From NCBI GenBank assembly GCA_045222555.1, contig JBGUYY010000108.1, positions 1-64,000 on the forward strand: a DNA stretch of 64,000 nucleotides, read 5' to 3'. How positions within the stretch are numbered: the stretch's first letter is position 1; the number at the start of each line of letters is the position of its first letter. The notes beneath the pieces were generated by a model. The model saw only the letters and a list, made by a program, of their open reading frames with translations, had not been told where the DNA came from and searched no databases. Below are positions 53,731 to 62,673 of this stretch, in pieces. The translations under genes and the position numbers were made by a program. This DNA is from UBA1756 sp045222555 (lineage in GTDB: Bacteria; Bacteroidota; Bacteroidia; Bacteroidales; WCHB1-69).

Positions 53731-55208
53731 TCTTCCATCTTATCCTCCCAGAATTCAGCACCGCGGATGTGCAATTTCTTCGGATCAAAAACGGGCTCCT
53801 TGCCCTCTTTCTTCTGCTTTTCATAGTCGCGCAAAGCCCGTATCGCTTTGGGGAACAGCAACAGAATAGCGATGACGTTGATCCATGCCATGGCACCTAC
53901 CCCGATATCCCCCATATCCCATGCCGTCTTCGCCTCCTTGAGCGAGCCGTAGAACACCGCCACAATAATCACGATGCGAAGCACCCACACCGCCACATGC
54001 TCCTTTTTCCCTTTCCCAAAAAGATAAACGATGCCTGTCTCCGCATAATAGTAATAAGCCATGATGGTGGTGAAAGCGAAAAACGCAAGGGCCACTGCAA
54101 TCACGATGTTGCCGGCCGTACTTCCCAACAGCGTGCCCAAGGCAGTGGAGGTATAGGAAACATCCGGCGCCCCCAGCATATATGGTGACGTATAGAGCAT
54201 TTCACCAGTAGAAGCATCCACAACATTGTAAGTCTTGGTGGCCAATATCATCACGGCAGTGGCAGTACACACCAACAGCGTGTCCACATACACCGAGAAG
54301 GCCTGCACCAGTCCCTGCTTCACCGGATGCGACACTTTGGCGGCCCCCGCCACGATGGGTCCCGTTCCCTGCCCTGCCTCATTGGAGTAAATGCCACGCT
54401 TCACCCCCCACGCAATCGTAGCACCAATAATGCCGCCGAACATCTCATGCACGCCGAAAGCGCTGCGGAACATGTCGGAAAAGACCGACGGCACCACCGA
54501 GGCATTGCACACCAACACCACAATAGCAAGGATAACGTATAATATCGCCATGAAAGGCGCCACAACCTCTGCCACAACGGCAATGCGCTTCACGCCCCCA
54601 ATAATCACCAGTCCCAACATGATGGCCGTGATACCCCCTACAACAGCGGGGCTCACATGCGGCAGCGCATTGGAAAAGGCAATGGCGATGCCGTTGCTCT
54701 GCACCGGCGGCATGAAGAGTCCGCAGGCCACCACTGAACAAACAGCAAAAAGCACAGCCATCCAACGCCAGCGCAACCCCTTTTCAATGTAATATGAAGG
54801 CCCGCCACGGAACTGTCCGTTATGGTTTTCCTTGTAAATCTGCGCCAGCGTCGCCTCCACGAATGCGGAGCCTGAACCGAGAAACGCAATGATCCACATC
54901 CACACTATCGCACCGGGACCGCCATAGCCGATGGCCGTGGCCACCCCCACAATATTGCCCGTGCCCACACGTCCCGACAACGCCATGGCAAAAGCCTGAA
55001 AAGAGGTGATGCCCGTCTTCTGCTTTTTGTCGGTAGAGAACAGCAGCCTCACCATCTCACCGAAACGTCGCACCTGCACAAATCGGGTGAGGATGGAAAA
55101 GAAAAGACCCGCACCCAGACAAAGAAACACCAGTGCTGGGCTCCATATCCATCCCGACAGGGTGGAGACAGCCTTTTCTATGCTTATATTAAGGAGTGAG
55201 AGGGACAT
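53715..55208 (-). CDS. Alanine/glycine:cation symporter (AgcS) family
   Basis: This 497-aa inner-membrane Na+- or H+-coupled amino-acid carrier has about 10-12 membrane segments. I start at the ATG for MSLSLLNISIEKAV; an upstream in-frame ATG lies beyond the promoter core. AGCS signatures: FQAFAMALSGRVGTGNIVGVATAI, GPGAIVWMWIIAFLGS, GIYSNEAGQGTGPIV and a long hydrophobic C-terminal half. A short charged cytoplasmic tail ends in KMEEEKKE. Members take up alanine or glycine, which suits an amino-acid fermenter that makes glycine from threonine. The gene is convergent with guaA. Confidence 0.92.
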   Translation of the reverse strand: MSLSLLNISIEKAVSTLSGWIWSPALVFLCLGAGLFFSILTRFVQVRRFGEMVRLLFSTDKKQKTGITSFQAFAMALSGRVGTGNIVGVATAIGYGGPGAIVWMWIIAFLGSGSAFVEATLAQIYKENHNGQFRGGPSYYIEKGLRWRWMAVLFAVCSVVACGLFMPPVQSNGIAIAFSNALPHVSPAVVGGITAIMLGLVIIGGVKRIAVVAEVVAPFMAILYVILAIVVLVCNASVVPSVFSDMFRSAFGVHEMFGGIIGATIAWGVKRGIYSNEAGQGTGPIVAGAAKVSHPVKQGLVQAFSVYVDTLLVCTATAVMILATKTYNVVDASTGEMLYTSPYMLGAPDVSYTSTALGTLLGSTAGNIVIAVALAFFAFTTIMAYYYYAETGIVYLFGKGKKEHVAVWVLRIVIIVAVFYGSLKEAKTAWDMGDIGVGAMAWINVIAILLLFPKAIRALRDYEKQKKEGKEPVFDPKKLHIRGAEFWEDKMEEEKKE

Positions 55209-55224
55209 ATAAAGATTTTGAGGC

Positions 55225-55233
55225 GCAAAGATA
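55225..55233 (-). promoter_or_regulatory. Promoter core (-7) for agcS
   Basis: The minus strand reads TATCTTTGC, 16 bp before the chosen start. This supports starting at 55208 rather than at the upstream ATG. No clear -33 was seen. Confidence 0.55.
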
Positions 55234-55296
55234 CACAAAAAAATCAATTGCATATCCATGCGCCTCAAAATTCAGTCGGGCGAACCCGTAAATCGC

Positions 55297-57066
55297 CTAC
55301 TGGAAAAGCGTCTCGATGAGATCTTTATAATGCGCATGCACCAGATGGCGCTTCACTTTCAGAGTGGGCGTGATGAGGCCGTTCTTCATGGTCCATGCAT
55401 CGGGAACCACCTCAAACTTCTTCACCTTTTCGGTCTCGCCGAAGAAAGCGTTATACTCATCCACCACGCGGGCGAAACGTTTGAGCACCACTTCGTTCTT
55501 GACAATCTGCTCGGGGGTGGTGAACTCCACTTCGTGGCGCTGGCACCAGCTCTTGAGGAACTCGAAGTCAGGCGAGATGATGGCCGCCGCAAACTTGCGG
55601 TTTTCACCCACCACCACCATATTTTCAATAAAGGGAGATTCGCAGAACTTTTCCTCAATCATCTGAGGATTAACATATTTGCCGAAAGAGGTCTTGAACA
55701 GGCTCTTGAGACGGCCCGTGATGACCAGCTGGTCGTGTTCGGTCCAGCGGCCGAGGTCGCCTGTGTGGAACCAGCCGTCGGCGTCGATCACCTCGCGGGT
55801 GCGTTCCTCATCCTTGTAGTAGCCCATCATCACGTTGTGACCGCGGCAGAGCACCTCGCCGTTTTCCGCAATCCTCACCTCCACACCAGGCAGCGGGAAG
55901 CCCACCGTACCGGCCTCGCGGGCGTAGGGCAAACGGCTGCTCACCGCAATCACGGGAGAGGTCTCCGTAGCACCATAGCCTTCAAACACCGGCATGCCAA
56001 TGGCGGAGAAGAAAGAGGCCAGACGCGGCTGGATGCTGGCAGCACCCGACACGATGATGTCGAAGTTGCCACCAATACCTTTACGAATCTTAGAATAGAT
56101 GAGCTTGTCGGCGATGGCATGGCGGAAATTGTACCACCAAGTACGTTCTGAATCCTGAATGCGGTACTGTTCGGCCAAGCGGAAAGCCCAGCGGAAGATG
56201 GCCTTCGGGATGGGTTTCATATTCTTACTGGTGCTCCAAATCTTGTCGGAGAATTTCTCCAGCACACGCGGCACGGCCGACATCATGGTGGGATTCACCT
56301 CCTTGATGTTCTCGGCAATGGTCCCTAAATTCTGCGCATAATATACCGACATGCCCAGGTACTGGTACAAAAACACCAGCATTCGCTCGTAGGCGTGACA
56401 CAGCGGCAGGAAGCTGAAAGCGCGCTTGCTCCATGGAGCGGGAGTCTGACGGAGGTTCAACAGCTGGCTTACAATGTTGTAATGCGACAGCATCACACCC
56501 TTCGGTGCGCCAGTGGTGCCAGAGGTATACATGATGGTAGAGCAATCCTCAGGTTTCACCGCATCGCGGCGGCGCTGCAGCTCTTCGGGCTGCTGGTTCT
56601 CCGCTCCCAGGGCAATCAGCTGGTCTAGGTAGGGGAACTCCTGACGGTCGATAAAAGTATAGATGCGCTCCAGCTCCGGACAGTCAGAACGGATAGCCTT
56701 GATCTTATTCATCACCTCAGCACCTTCCAAAATCACAATGCGCATCCCCGAGTGGGAGATGATGTGACGATAGTCGGCCTCACTGATGGTGGGATAAATC
56801 GGTACCGTCACGGCACCAATCTGCATGATGCCCATGTCGATCATGTTCCATTCCGGACGGTTGGTGGAGATCAAGCCGACGCGGTCGCCGGGCTGGATGC
56901 CCAGATTCATGAGCGCGTAGCTGATATTGTCAGTAATTTCTCTGTACTCCTTTGGAGAAAAGGTCTTCCATGCACCGTCTCTCTTGGCGGCCAACGCTAC
57001 GTTCTGCTCTGGCCAAGCCTCTTCATAGCGAGTCAGGATGTCGAACAATCTTGAAATCTCTTGCAT
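55297..57066 (-). CDS. Long-chain acyl-CoA synthetase (AMP-forming)
   Basis: This 589-aa adenylate-forming ligase activates fatty acids to acyl-CoA and is probably membrane-associated. Motifs: the AMP-binding signature STIMYTSGTTGAPKGVMLSH near residue 173, FEGYGATETSPVIA near 360, DGWFHTGDLGRW near 432, and the hinge/linker arginine region VITGRLKSLFKTSFGKYVNP, with a C-terminal lysine (MKNGLITPTLKVKR). The length and motif set match the long-chain FadD15/Faa-like group common in Bacteroidota. It shares a 209-bp divergent upstream region with the LytTR regulator, which may control it. Only a poor promoter core (TTCTTTTGC) is visible on its side. Confidence 0.9.
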   Translation of the reverse strand: MQEISRLFDILTRYEEAWPEQNVALAAKRDGAWKTFSPKEYREITDNISYALMNLGIQPGDRVGLISTNRPEWNMIDMGIMQIGAVTVPIYPTISEADYRHIISHSGMRIVILEGAEVMNKIKAIRSDCPELERIYTFIDRQEFPYLDQLIALGAENQQPEELQRRRDAVKPEDCSTIMYTSGTTGAPKGVMLSHYNIVSQLLNLRQTPAPWSKRAFSFLPLCHAYERMLVFLYQYLGMSVYYAQNLGTIAENIKEVNPTMMSAVPRVLEKFSDKIWSTSKNMKPIPKAIFRWAFRLAEQYRIQDSERTWWYNFRHAIADKLIYSKIRKGIGGNFDIIVSGAASIQPRLASFFSAIGMPVFEGYGATETSPVIAVSSRLPYAREAGTVGFPLPGVEVRIAENGEVLCRGHNVMMGYYKDEERTREVIDADGWFHTGDLGRWTEHDQLVITGRLKSLFKTSFGKYVNPQMIEEKFCESPFIENMVVVGENRKFAAAIISPDFEFLKSWCQRHEVEFTTPEQIVKNEVVLKRFARVVDEYNAFFGETEKVKKFEVVPDAWTMKNGLITPTLKVKRHLVHAHYKDLIETLFQ

Positions 57067-57160
57067 AAGTAAAATGATTTAGTTAATGGTTGATAAAATC
57101 GGCGGCAAAAGAACAACTTTTTTTCATTATTTTGTTTTTTAAGTGACATCACACACGTCG

Positions 57161-57215
57161 TTGGGACGAATTTTTTCATTTTGGGACGAATTTTTGTATT
57201 TTGGGACGAATTTTT
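57161..57215. promoter_or_regulatory. Three phased 20-bp direct repeats, likely regulator binding sites
   Basis: The 15-bp core TTGGGACGAATTTTT begins at 57161, 57181 and 57201, an exact 20-bp period close to two helical turns. Copy 3 ends 8 bp before the -33 TTG of the LytTR gene. LytTR-family regulators bind direct repeats about two turns apart, so this may be an autoregulatory or shared operator. The arrangement is seen directly; the function is inferred. Confidence 0.75.
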
Positions 57216-57223
57216 GAAACAAA

Positions 57224-57254
57224 TTGCGCATTTCAAAAAAAATAGTAATTTTGC
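57224..57254 (+). promoter_or_regulatory. Promoter for the LytTR regulator gene
   Basis: TTG (57224-57226), a 19-bp spacer and TAATTTTGC (57246-57254), 21 bp before the start codon, give a close match to the Bacteroidota consensus. Confidence 0.78.
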
Positions 57255-57275
57255 AGCCCCAAAATTGACACGAAA

Positions 57276-58154
57276 ATGAATAGGGATATCCCCTCATATT
57301 TACTGAAAATATCAACGAACGTCAAAATTCTTGCATTTGTCGCGCTCTTCTCTATCGTATTCGTATGCGTGTATAACCCCATTGCCATTTTCCAGTTCAT
57401 CCCGCAGGGTATCTCCCAGCCAAGAGAGTTTCTCTACTCCGCCATCATTATTATTGCGGCAACCCTGATGCTGTTGGGAAGTCGCTGCCTGATGTGCCTG
57501 CTGTATCGTTCCAAAGGCCTCTCCCTTTTTTCCTACATAATATGGTTAGTGGCAGAAGTGGTATTCCTCGCCCTATCCTATTCTACCTTCGCCATCTTTG
57601 TCGCCCATGACTCCCGCTCGTTTTACGAAATCCTGCGGGGCGCTTTCATCTTCATCCCCTCGATGCTCATTTTGCCGTATGCCTTCTCCTATCTCTATTT
57701 CGCCTTAAAAATCAAAAACATAAAAATCAACGATTTGCTCTCCTCAATGAAAAATAGTGACACTTTCTCCATTGAGGAGCCTCTCTCCATCTACGCCAAC
57801 GACACCACCATCAACCTGCGCGATGCCAAAGACGAGCTCAAACTCTCCATCCGTCAGGAGAACCTGCTATATGCCGAAGCGGCCTCCAACTACACCATAG
57901 TATACTATTTAAAAAATGGCAATGTAGAACGACTTTTGCTGCGCAGCACCTTCAAAAAAGTGGAGGAACAGTTAACCCCGCACAACTTCGCCCGCTGCCA
58001 CCGTGGTTACATCGTCAATTTGCGCAAAGTGCAGCTGGTGCGGAAAGAAAGTGATGGTTTTTTCCTTGACATGGAACACAATATCAATGGCATTCCCATC
58101 TCACAAACCTATGCCGAAGACATGATTGTGCGCTTTACTTCGGGGGAAAATTAG
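57276..58154 (+). CDS. Membrane-bound LytTR DNA-binding regulator
   Basis: This 292-aa transcription factor has four predicted membrane segments (about residues 18-36, 48-72, 82-104 and 117-142) followed by a cytoplasmic linker and a LytTR domain (about 185-290). LytTR features: LLYAEAASNYTIVYYLKNG, LLRSTFKKVEEQL, FARCHRGYIVNLRKVQLVRKE and a closing IPISQTYAEDM. There is no receiver domain, so it is not a classical response regulator, and it probably senses something at the membrane. Three phased repeats sit just upstream of its promoter. It lies between a divergent acyl-CoA ligase gene and kamE, either of which may be a target. Confidence 0.88.
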   Translation: MNRDIPSYLLKISTNVKILAFVALFSIVFVCVYNPIAIFQFIPQGISQPREFLYSAIIIIAATLMLLGSRCLMCLLYRSKGLSLFSYIIWLVAEVVFLALSYSTFAIFVAHDSRSFYEILRGAFIFIPSMLILPYAFSYLYFALKIKNIKINDLLSSMKNSDTFSIEEPLSIYANDTTINLRDAKDELKLSIRQENLLYAEAASNYTIVYYLKNGNVERLLLRSTFKKVEEQLTPHNFARCHRGYIVNLRKVQLVRKESDGFFLDMEHNINGIPISQTYAEDMIVRFTSGEN

Positions 58155-58193
58155 AAAATTCGCAGCAAGATACCATTGTATCTCTATTTTTTG

Positions 58194-58202
58194 TAATTTT
58201 GC
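58194..58202 (+). promoter_or_regulatory. Promoter core (-7) for kamE
   Basis: TAATTTTGC lies 45 bp before the kamE start. A TTG at 58176-58178 is only 15 bp upstream, shorter than usual. It indicates that kamE can be transcribed separately from the LytTR gene. Confidence 0.6.
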
Positions 58203-58247
58203 AGGCTAATTTTAAAGTCATTATTTCATAATAAAATACGAAAGAAA

Positions 58248-59039
58248 ATGAGCGGTGGACTGTATTCCATGGATCAAAAGGATTTTGATCAAACCCTAGA
58301 CTTAACGAAAGTAAAGCCTTACGGCGACACCATGAATGACGGCAAAGTACAGGTGAGCTTCACGCTGCCCGTACCCTGCGGCGACGAAGCCGTAGAGGCT
58401 GCCAAACAGATGATGAAAAAGATGGGCTTTGAGAACCCGTTGGTGGTGTTCCACAAAGAGTTGGCTGAAGGTTTCACCTTCTTCAACTGCTACGGTTCCA
58501 CCATCCACACGGTCGATTTCACCGCCATCCATGTCCCGAAGGTGGAGTCCACTGTCATGGACATGCACGAGACCGACGAGTTCATCCGCGAGCATATCGG
58601 ACGTAAAATCATCGCCATCGGCGCCAGCACTGGTACCGATGCACACACCGTCGGCATCGACGCCATCATGAACATGAAAGGCTATGCAGGTCACTATGGC
58701 ATAGAGCGTTACGATATGTTTGAAGCTCTTAACATGGGCAGCCAGGTACCCAATGAGGAGTTCATTGCCAAGGCCATCGAGATGAAGGCTGACGTGCTGC
58801 TGGTGTCGCAGACCGTTACCCAGAAGGACGTGCATATCAAGAACCTCACCGAGTTGGTGGAGATGTTGGAGGCTGAAGGTCTGCGCGACAAGGTCATCCT
58901 CGTGTGCGGCGGACCGCGTATCTCGCACGAGCTGGCACAGGAGCTCGGCTACGACGCCGGTTTCGGCAGCGGCTCCTACGCCGACGATGTCGCCTCCTAC
59001 GTGGCACAAGAACTGGATCGCCGTCTCAACCATCACTAG
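58248..59039 (+). CDS. kamE: Lysine 5,6-aminomutase beta subunit
   Basis: This is the small, cobalamin- and PLP-binding subunit of the enzyme that moves the terminal amino group of D-lysine or L-beta-lysine, an early step of lysine fermentation. The protein has 263 aa. It carries the B12 motif TGTDAHTVGID with the cobalt-ligand His at residue 133, and the PLP-linked lysine at 144 in MNMKGYAGHYG. These are the positions reported for the Clostridium (Acetoanaerobium) sticklandii enzyme. The C-terminal Rossmann B12 fold continues to VCGGPRISHELAQELGYDAGFG. The catalytic alpha subunit gene kamD normally lies directly upstream, but here a LytTR gene does. No other kam, kdd, kce or kal gene is in the window. 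Confidence 0.93.
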   Translation: MSGGLYSMDQKDFDQTLDLTKVKPYGDTMNDGKVQVSFTLPVPCGDEAVEAAKQMMKKMGFENPLVVFHKELAEGFTFFNCYGSTIHTVDFTAIHVPKVESTVMDMHETDEFIREHIGRKIIAIGASTGTDAHTVGIDAIMNMKGYAGHYGIERYDMFEALNMGSQVPNEEFIAKAIEMKADVLLVSQTVTQKDVHIKNLTELVEMLEAEGLRDKVILVCGGPRISHELAQELGYDAGFGSGSYADDVASYVAQELDRRLNHH

Positions 59040-59042
59040 GAA

Positions 59043-60158
59043 TTGCAACGCATCATCGTTTCCGTCAGCAACGACCTCTACAGCGACCAACGGGTAGATA
59101 AAGTCTGCAACTCATTGGTTGACATGGGGTTTTATGTTTTGCTGGTGGGAAGAAAACTCCCCAACTCCCCTGCCCTACCGTCCCGCCGCTACTCCACTCG
59201 ACGGCTCCGACTGCTCTTCAAAAAAGGATTTCTCTTCTATGCAGAGTTGAACTTCCGATTGTTCCTCTTCCTTCTGTTTCACAGATTTGACATGTTGGTA
59301 GCCAACGATTTGGACACGCTTTACCCCAATTTTCTCATCAGTAAAATCAAAAGAAAAAGACTGGTTTACGACAGTCACGAGTACTTCTGTGGCGTGCCAG
59401 AACTCAACGACCGGCCACGGGTGCAGCGTTTTTGGCGAAGAATCGAAAAAAGATGCTTCCCGCACCTAAAAGATGTCATCACTGTATGTAATTCAATAGC
59501 AGAAATTTACGATCAAGAATACCCACGAAAAAACAAGGTGAACGTGGTGCGCAACGTACCTTCACGACAGCGATTTCCCATCACCAAAAGCCGTGCCGAC
59601 CTGGGGCTCCCCACCGACTGCAAGCTGATTGTGATGCAGGGGGCCATCAACCGCGACCGCGGGGCCGAAGAGCTGATTTTGGCCATGAAAGAGATTCCCA
59701 ACGCGCAGCTGCTCATCATCGGCAATGGCGATGTCGTTCCACAGCTAAAGGCGTTGACGGAAAAACAATCGCTAGAAAAGATCATCCATTTCATTCCCAG
59801 AGTATCTCCTGAAGAGTTGGCCAACTACACAGCGTTGTGCGACATCGGCTGCTCGTTGGAGAAGGACACCAACCTCAACTACCGGTACTGTCTACCCAAC
59901 AAGCTTTTCGACTACATCAAGGCGGGAATCCCTTGTGTGGTGAGCGACCTGCCGGAGATGGCTGCCGTGGTAAAAGAGAGTCAAGTGGGGTTAGTCATTT
60001 CGGAGCCCACCCCTGCCGCCATCGCCACTGCAATCAACAAGCTATTAAATGATAGCGAGTTATATTCATCCTGCAAGGCTGCGACGGAGCGGGCGTTAGC
60101 ACAATATTGCTGGGAGCACGAGGAGGGAATCCTGCGCGCCATCTACCTTCGTTCTTAA
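59043..60158 (+). CDS. Glycosyltransferase family 4-like protein
   Basis: This 371-aa GT-B-fold glycosyltransferase is probably cytoplasmic or membrane-associated and acts on surface polysaccharide or glycolipid. Its N-terminal half has IIVSVSNDLYSDQRVDKVCNSL and VYDSHEYFCGVPEL. The C-terminal nucleotide-sugar half has LIVMQGAINRDRGAEELI and YRYCLPNKLFDYIKAGIPCVVSDLPEM, where Glu is in the expected GT4 position. It seems to start with TTG three bases after the kamE stop and in the same frame, separated only by the TAG and one codon. The next in-frame ATG would cut into the fold. The close spacing implies co-transcription with kamE despite unrelated roles. Confidence 0.82.
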   Translation: MQRIIVSVSNDLYSDQRVDKVCNSLVDMGFYVLLVGRKLPNSPALPSRRYSTRRLRLLFKKGFLFYAELNFRLFLFLLFHRFDMLVANDLDTLYPNFLISKIKRKRLVYDSHEYFCGVPELNDRPRVQRFWRRIEKRCFPHLKDVITVCNSIAEIYDQEYPRKNKVNVVRNVPSRQRFPITKSRADLGLPTDCKLIVMQGAINRDRGAEELILAMKEIPNAQLLIIGNGDVVPQLKALTEKQSLEKIIHFIPRVSPEELANYTALCDIGCSLEKDTNLNYRYCLPNKLFDYIKAGIPCVVSDLPEMAAVVKESQVGLVISEPTPAAIATAINKLLNDSELYSSCKAATERALAQYCWEHEEGILRAIYLRS

Positions 60159-60228
60159 CAGCAAGGGGCAGGTGAAAAAAATCTGAAAAAAAATCTGTTT
60201 TCCCTACCAAAGCAAAGAATAAAAGTAG

Positions 60229-60237
60229 TATTTTTGC
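60229..60237 (+). promoter_or_regulatory. Promoter core (-7) for rnfB
   Basis: TATTTTTGC lies 34 bp before the rnfB start. A convincing -33 is not visible. Confidence 0.5.
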
Positions 60238-60271
60238 CATCCTGAATTTATAAGACTTAAAAGGAGACAAA

Positions 60272-61213
60272 ATGAACATTTTACTTGCTGTTGACACGGC
60301 GCTTCTGTTAGGCATTCTTTGGAAGGCTGTGCTGATTTTGGGTATTGTAGGCCTTGTGGCCGCTGTAGTGTTATTCTTCATTGCCAAGAAGTTCCATGTG
60401 GAGGAAGACCCCCGCATTGATCAGATTTGCGAACTGTTGCCCGGTGCGAACTGCGGCGGCTGCGGCTTTGCAGGGTGCAGAAACCTTGCAGAGACGATGG
60501 TGGCACGCGGCACGATGGAGGGCTGCAGTTGTCCCGGAACCCCGAAAGAGAAGAACGAGCAGATTGCCGCCATCCTCGGCATTGAGGCGGCCGACAGCAC
60601 CCCGAAGGTGGCTGTGGTACGCTGCCAGGGCTCTTGCGAGAACTCGCCTGCCAAGGTGAGCTACGACTCCGAGATCTCCTGCTTCTTCGCCAACAGTCTG
60701 TACGCCGGCGAGGGCTTGTGCCCCAACGGCTGTCTCGGCTGCGGTGACTGTGTGAAGGCCTGTAACTTCGGGGCCATCACCATCGACCCGACGACCAAGC
60801 TGCCTGTGGTGGACGAGGAGAAGTGCGTGGGCTGCGGCGTGTGCGCCAAGACCTGTCCGCGTACCGTCATCGAGATTCGCCACAAAGGTCTCAAGAACCG
60901 CCGCGTGTATGTGGCATGCAACAACAAAGAGAAGGGCGCTGTTGCGATGAAGAACTGCAAGGCCGCCTGTATCGGCTGCGGCAAGTGCGCCAAGGTGTGC
61001 CCCTTCGAGGCCATCACCGTGGAGAACAACCTCGCCTACATCGACTTCACCAAGTGCAAAATGTGCAAGAAATGCGTGGCCGAATGTCCGAAGAACGCCA
61101 TCGTGGCGGTCAACTTCCCGGCACCGGTGGCCAAACCGGCCGAGAAACCCGCTGAAAAGCCTGAGGCTGCACCGCAGGCTGAAGCTGAAACCGCTACTCC
61201 CGCGCAAGCCTAA
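60272..61213 (+). CDS. rnfB: Rnf complex subunit B (iron-sulfur protein)
   Basis: This 313-aa subunit of the Rnf ferredoxin:NAD+ oxidoreductase couples electron flow from reduced ferredoxin to Na+ or H+ export. It has an N-terminal membrane segment (about residues 16-38). The Fe-S domain carries LLPGANCGGCGFAGC, and four ferredoxin-type motifs follow (CLGCGDCVKAC, CVGCGVCAKTC, CIGCGKCAKVC, CKMCKKCVAEC). A C-terminal tail is rich in Pro/Ala/Glu (KPAEKPAEKP). RnfB is thought to take electrons from ferredoxin. rnfC follows after 56 bp. No RseC-like gene precedes it; a glycosyltransferase gene does. Confidence 0.95.
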   Translation: MNILLAVDTALLLGILWKAVLILGIVGLVAAVVLFFIAKKFHVEEDPRIDQICELLPGANCGGCGFAGCRNLAETMVARGTMEGCSCPGTPKEKNEQIAAILGIEAADSTPKVAVVRCQGSCENSPAKVSYDSEISCFFANSLYAGEGLCPNGCLGCGDCVKACNFGAITIDPTTKLPVVDEEKCVGCGVCAKTCPRTVIEIRHKGLKNRRVYVACNNKEKGAVAMKNCKAACIGCGKCAKVCPFEAITVENNLAYIDFTKCKMCKKCVAECPKNAIVAVNFPAPVAKPAEKPAEKPEAAPQAEAETATPAQA

Positions 61214-61269
61214 CCCTTCCATCTTTTACCATCATTCACATTTTTTATAAGCAAAACAAAACCAACAAT

Positions 61270-62667
61270 ATGTCCACCGAAATTTCTAACGAACTGAAAA
61301 AAGAAGTGAAAGCCTTAGGGAAAAAGACCTTCCACATGGGAGGTGTGCACCCGGAAGCCAACAAGATTGCCCACAACCAAGGGATTGAGGAGTTTCCCCT
61401 TCCCGATCAGGCAGTGGTATATATGACCCAGCACCTCGGCGCGCCCGCCAAACCTGTCGTACAGAAGGGCGACAAGGTGAAAGTGGGACAGCTGGTGGGA
61501 GAAGCCAGCGGCTTCGTGAGCGCCAACATCCACTCCCCTATCTCGGGGACTGTGAACCGCGTGGACATGATTGCCGACATCAGCGGTTATAAGAAGCCCG
61601 CCATCGTCATCGACCGCGAAGGCGACGAATGGATGGAAGACATCGACACGACTCCCGACATCGTGAGTGAGATCAAGCTCGGCAAGGACGAGATTATCAC
61701 GCGAATGAAGGAGAAGGGCATTGTGGGACTTGGTGGCGCCTGCTTCCCCACCCACATCAAATATATGCTCAAGCCCGAGCAGAAATGCGAATACCTCATC
61801 ATCAACGCGGCCGAATGCGAGCCCTACATCTCCACCGACAACCGTATGGCCATCGAACATGCCGAGGAGTGTATCATCGGCATAGAGGTTGCCCTGATTG
61901 CATCGGGCGCCGACCAGGCCATTATCGGTATTGAGGACAACAAGCCGGAAGCCACCGCCAGCCTGGTGGCAGCCGCCAAGGGGCATCCGAAAATCAAAGT
62001 GCAGCCCCTCCGCATCAAATATCCGCAAGGTGCTGAAAAACAGCTTATCAAGGCTATTACAGGTCGTAGCGTACCCAACGGCGCGCTCCCGATTTCGGTC
62101 GGCTGCATCGTCAACAACCTCACCACCACGTACGCCATCTATCAGGCTGTGCAGAAGAACATGCCTATCGTGCAGACCTTCACCACCGTTTCCGGCAAAT
62201 CGATACCGGCCGACAAATGCCGCAACTTCCACATGCGCCTCGGCACGCCCATCCAAGCTGTGATGGACACCGTGGGCATTCCGGAAGACACCGGCAAGAT
62301 CATCTCCGGTGGTCCGATGATGGGCAAGGCCATCACCAACCTGAACGCCTATGCCGTCAAAGGCATGTCGAGCCTGCTGTTCCTCAACGAAAAGGAAGCC
62401 AAGCGCGGTCCGGTCAGCAACTGCATCCGCTGCGGCAAGTGCGTGGACGCCTGTCCTATGGGACTGGAGCCGTACCGCCTGCATGCTCTGTCGGAAAATA
62501 TGCGGTTTGAAGACTGCGAAAAGGAAGGCATCATGAACTGCATTGAATGCGGCTGCTGCCAGTTCACCTGTCCCGCCAACCGTCCGCTGCTTGACAACGT
62601 GCGTATCGGCAAGAACAAAACCGGCGCGATGATCCGCGCCCGCGCTGCCCAAAACCAGCCCAAATAG
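61270..62667 (+). CDS. rnfC: Rnf complex subunit C
   Basis: This 465-aa peripheral subunit of Rnf carries the NADH/FMN-binding region and two [4Fe-4S] clusters. It begins with the HPEANK segment typical of RnfC. It continues with QHLGAPAKPVVQKGDKVKVG (barrel-sandwich fold), GIVGLGGACFPTHIKY and INAAECEPYISTDNR (flavin-nucleotide site). It ends with the clusters CIRCGKCVDACPMGLEP and CIECGCCQFTCPANRP. In most Rnf operons rnfD, G, E and A follow directly. Here a thioredoxin-like lipoprotein begins 6 bp after the stop, so the operon is interrupted or split. The membrane subunits must be beyond this window or elsewhere. Confidence 0.95.
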   Translation: MSTEISNELKKEVKALGKKTFHMGGVHPEANKIAHNQGIEEFPLPDQAVVYMTQHLGAPAKPVVQKGDKVKVGQLVGEASGFVSANIHSPISGTVNRVDMIADISGYKKPAIVIDREGDEWMEDIDTTPDIVSEIKLGKDEIITRMKEKGIVGLGGACFPTHIKYMLKPEQKCEYLIINAAECEPYISTDNRMAIEHAEECIIGIEVALIASGADQAIIGIEDNKPEATASLVAAAKGHPKIKVQPLRIKYPQGAEKQLIKAITGRSVPNGALPISVGCIVNNLTTTYAIYQAVQKNMPIVQTFTTVSGKSIPADKCRNFHMRLGTPIQAVMDTVGIPEDTGKIISGGPMMGKAITNLNAYAVKGMSSLLFLNEKEAKRGPVSNCIRCGKCVDACPMGLEPYRLHALSENMRFEDCEKEGIMNCIECGCCQFTCPANRPLLDNVRIGKNKTGAMIRARAAQNQPK

Positions 62668-62673
62668 TCTGTC

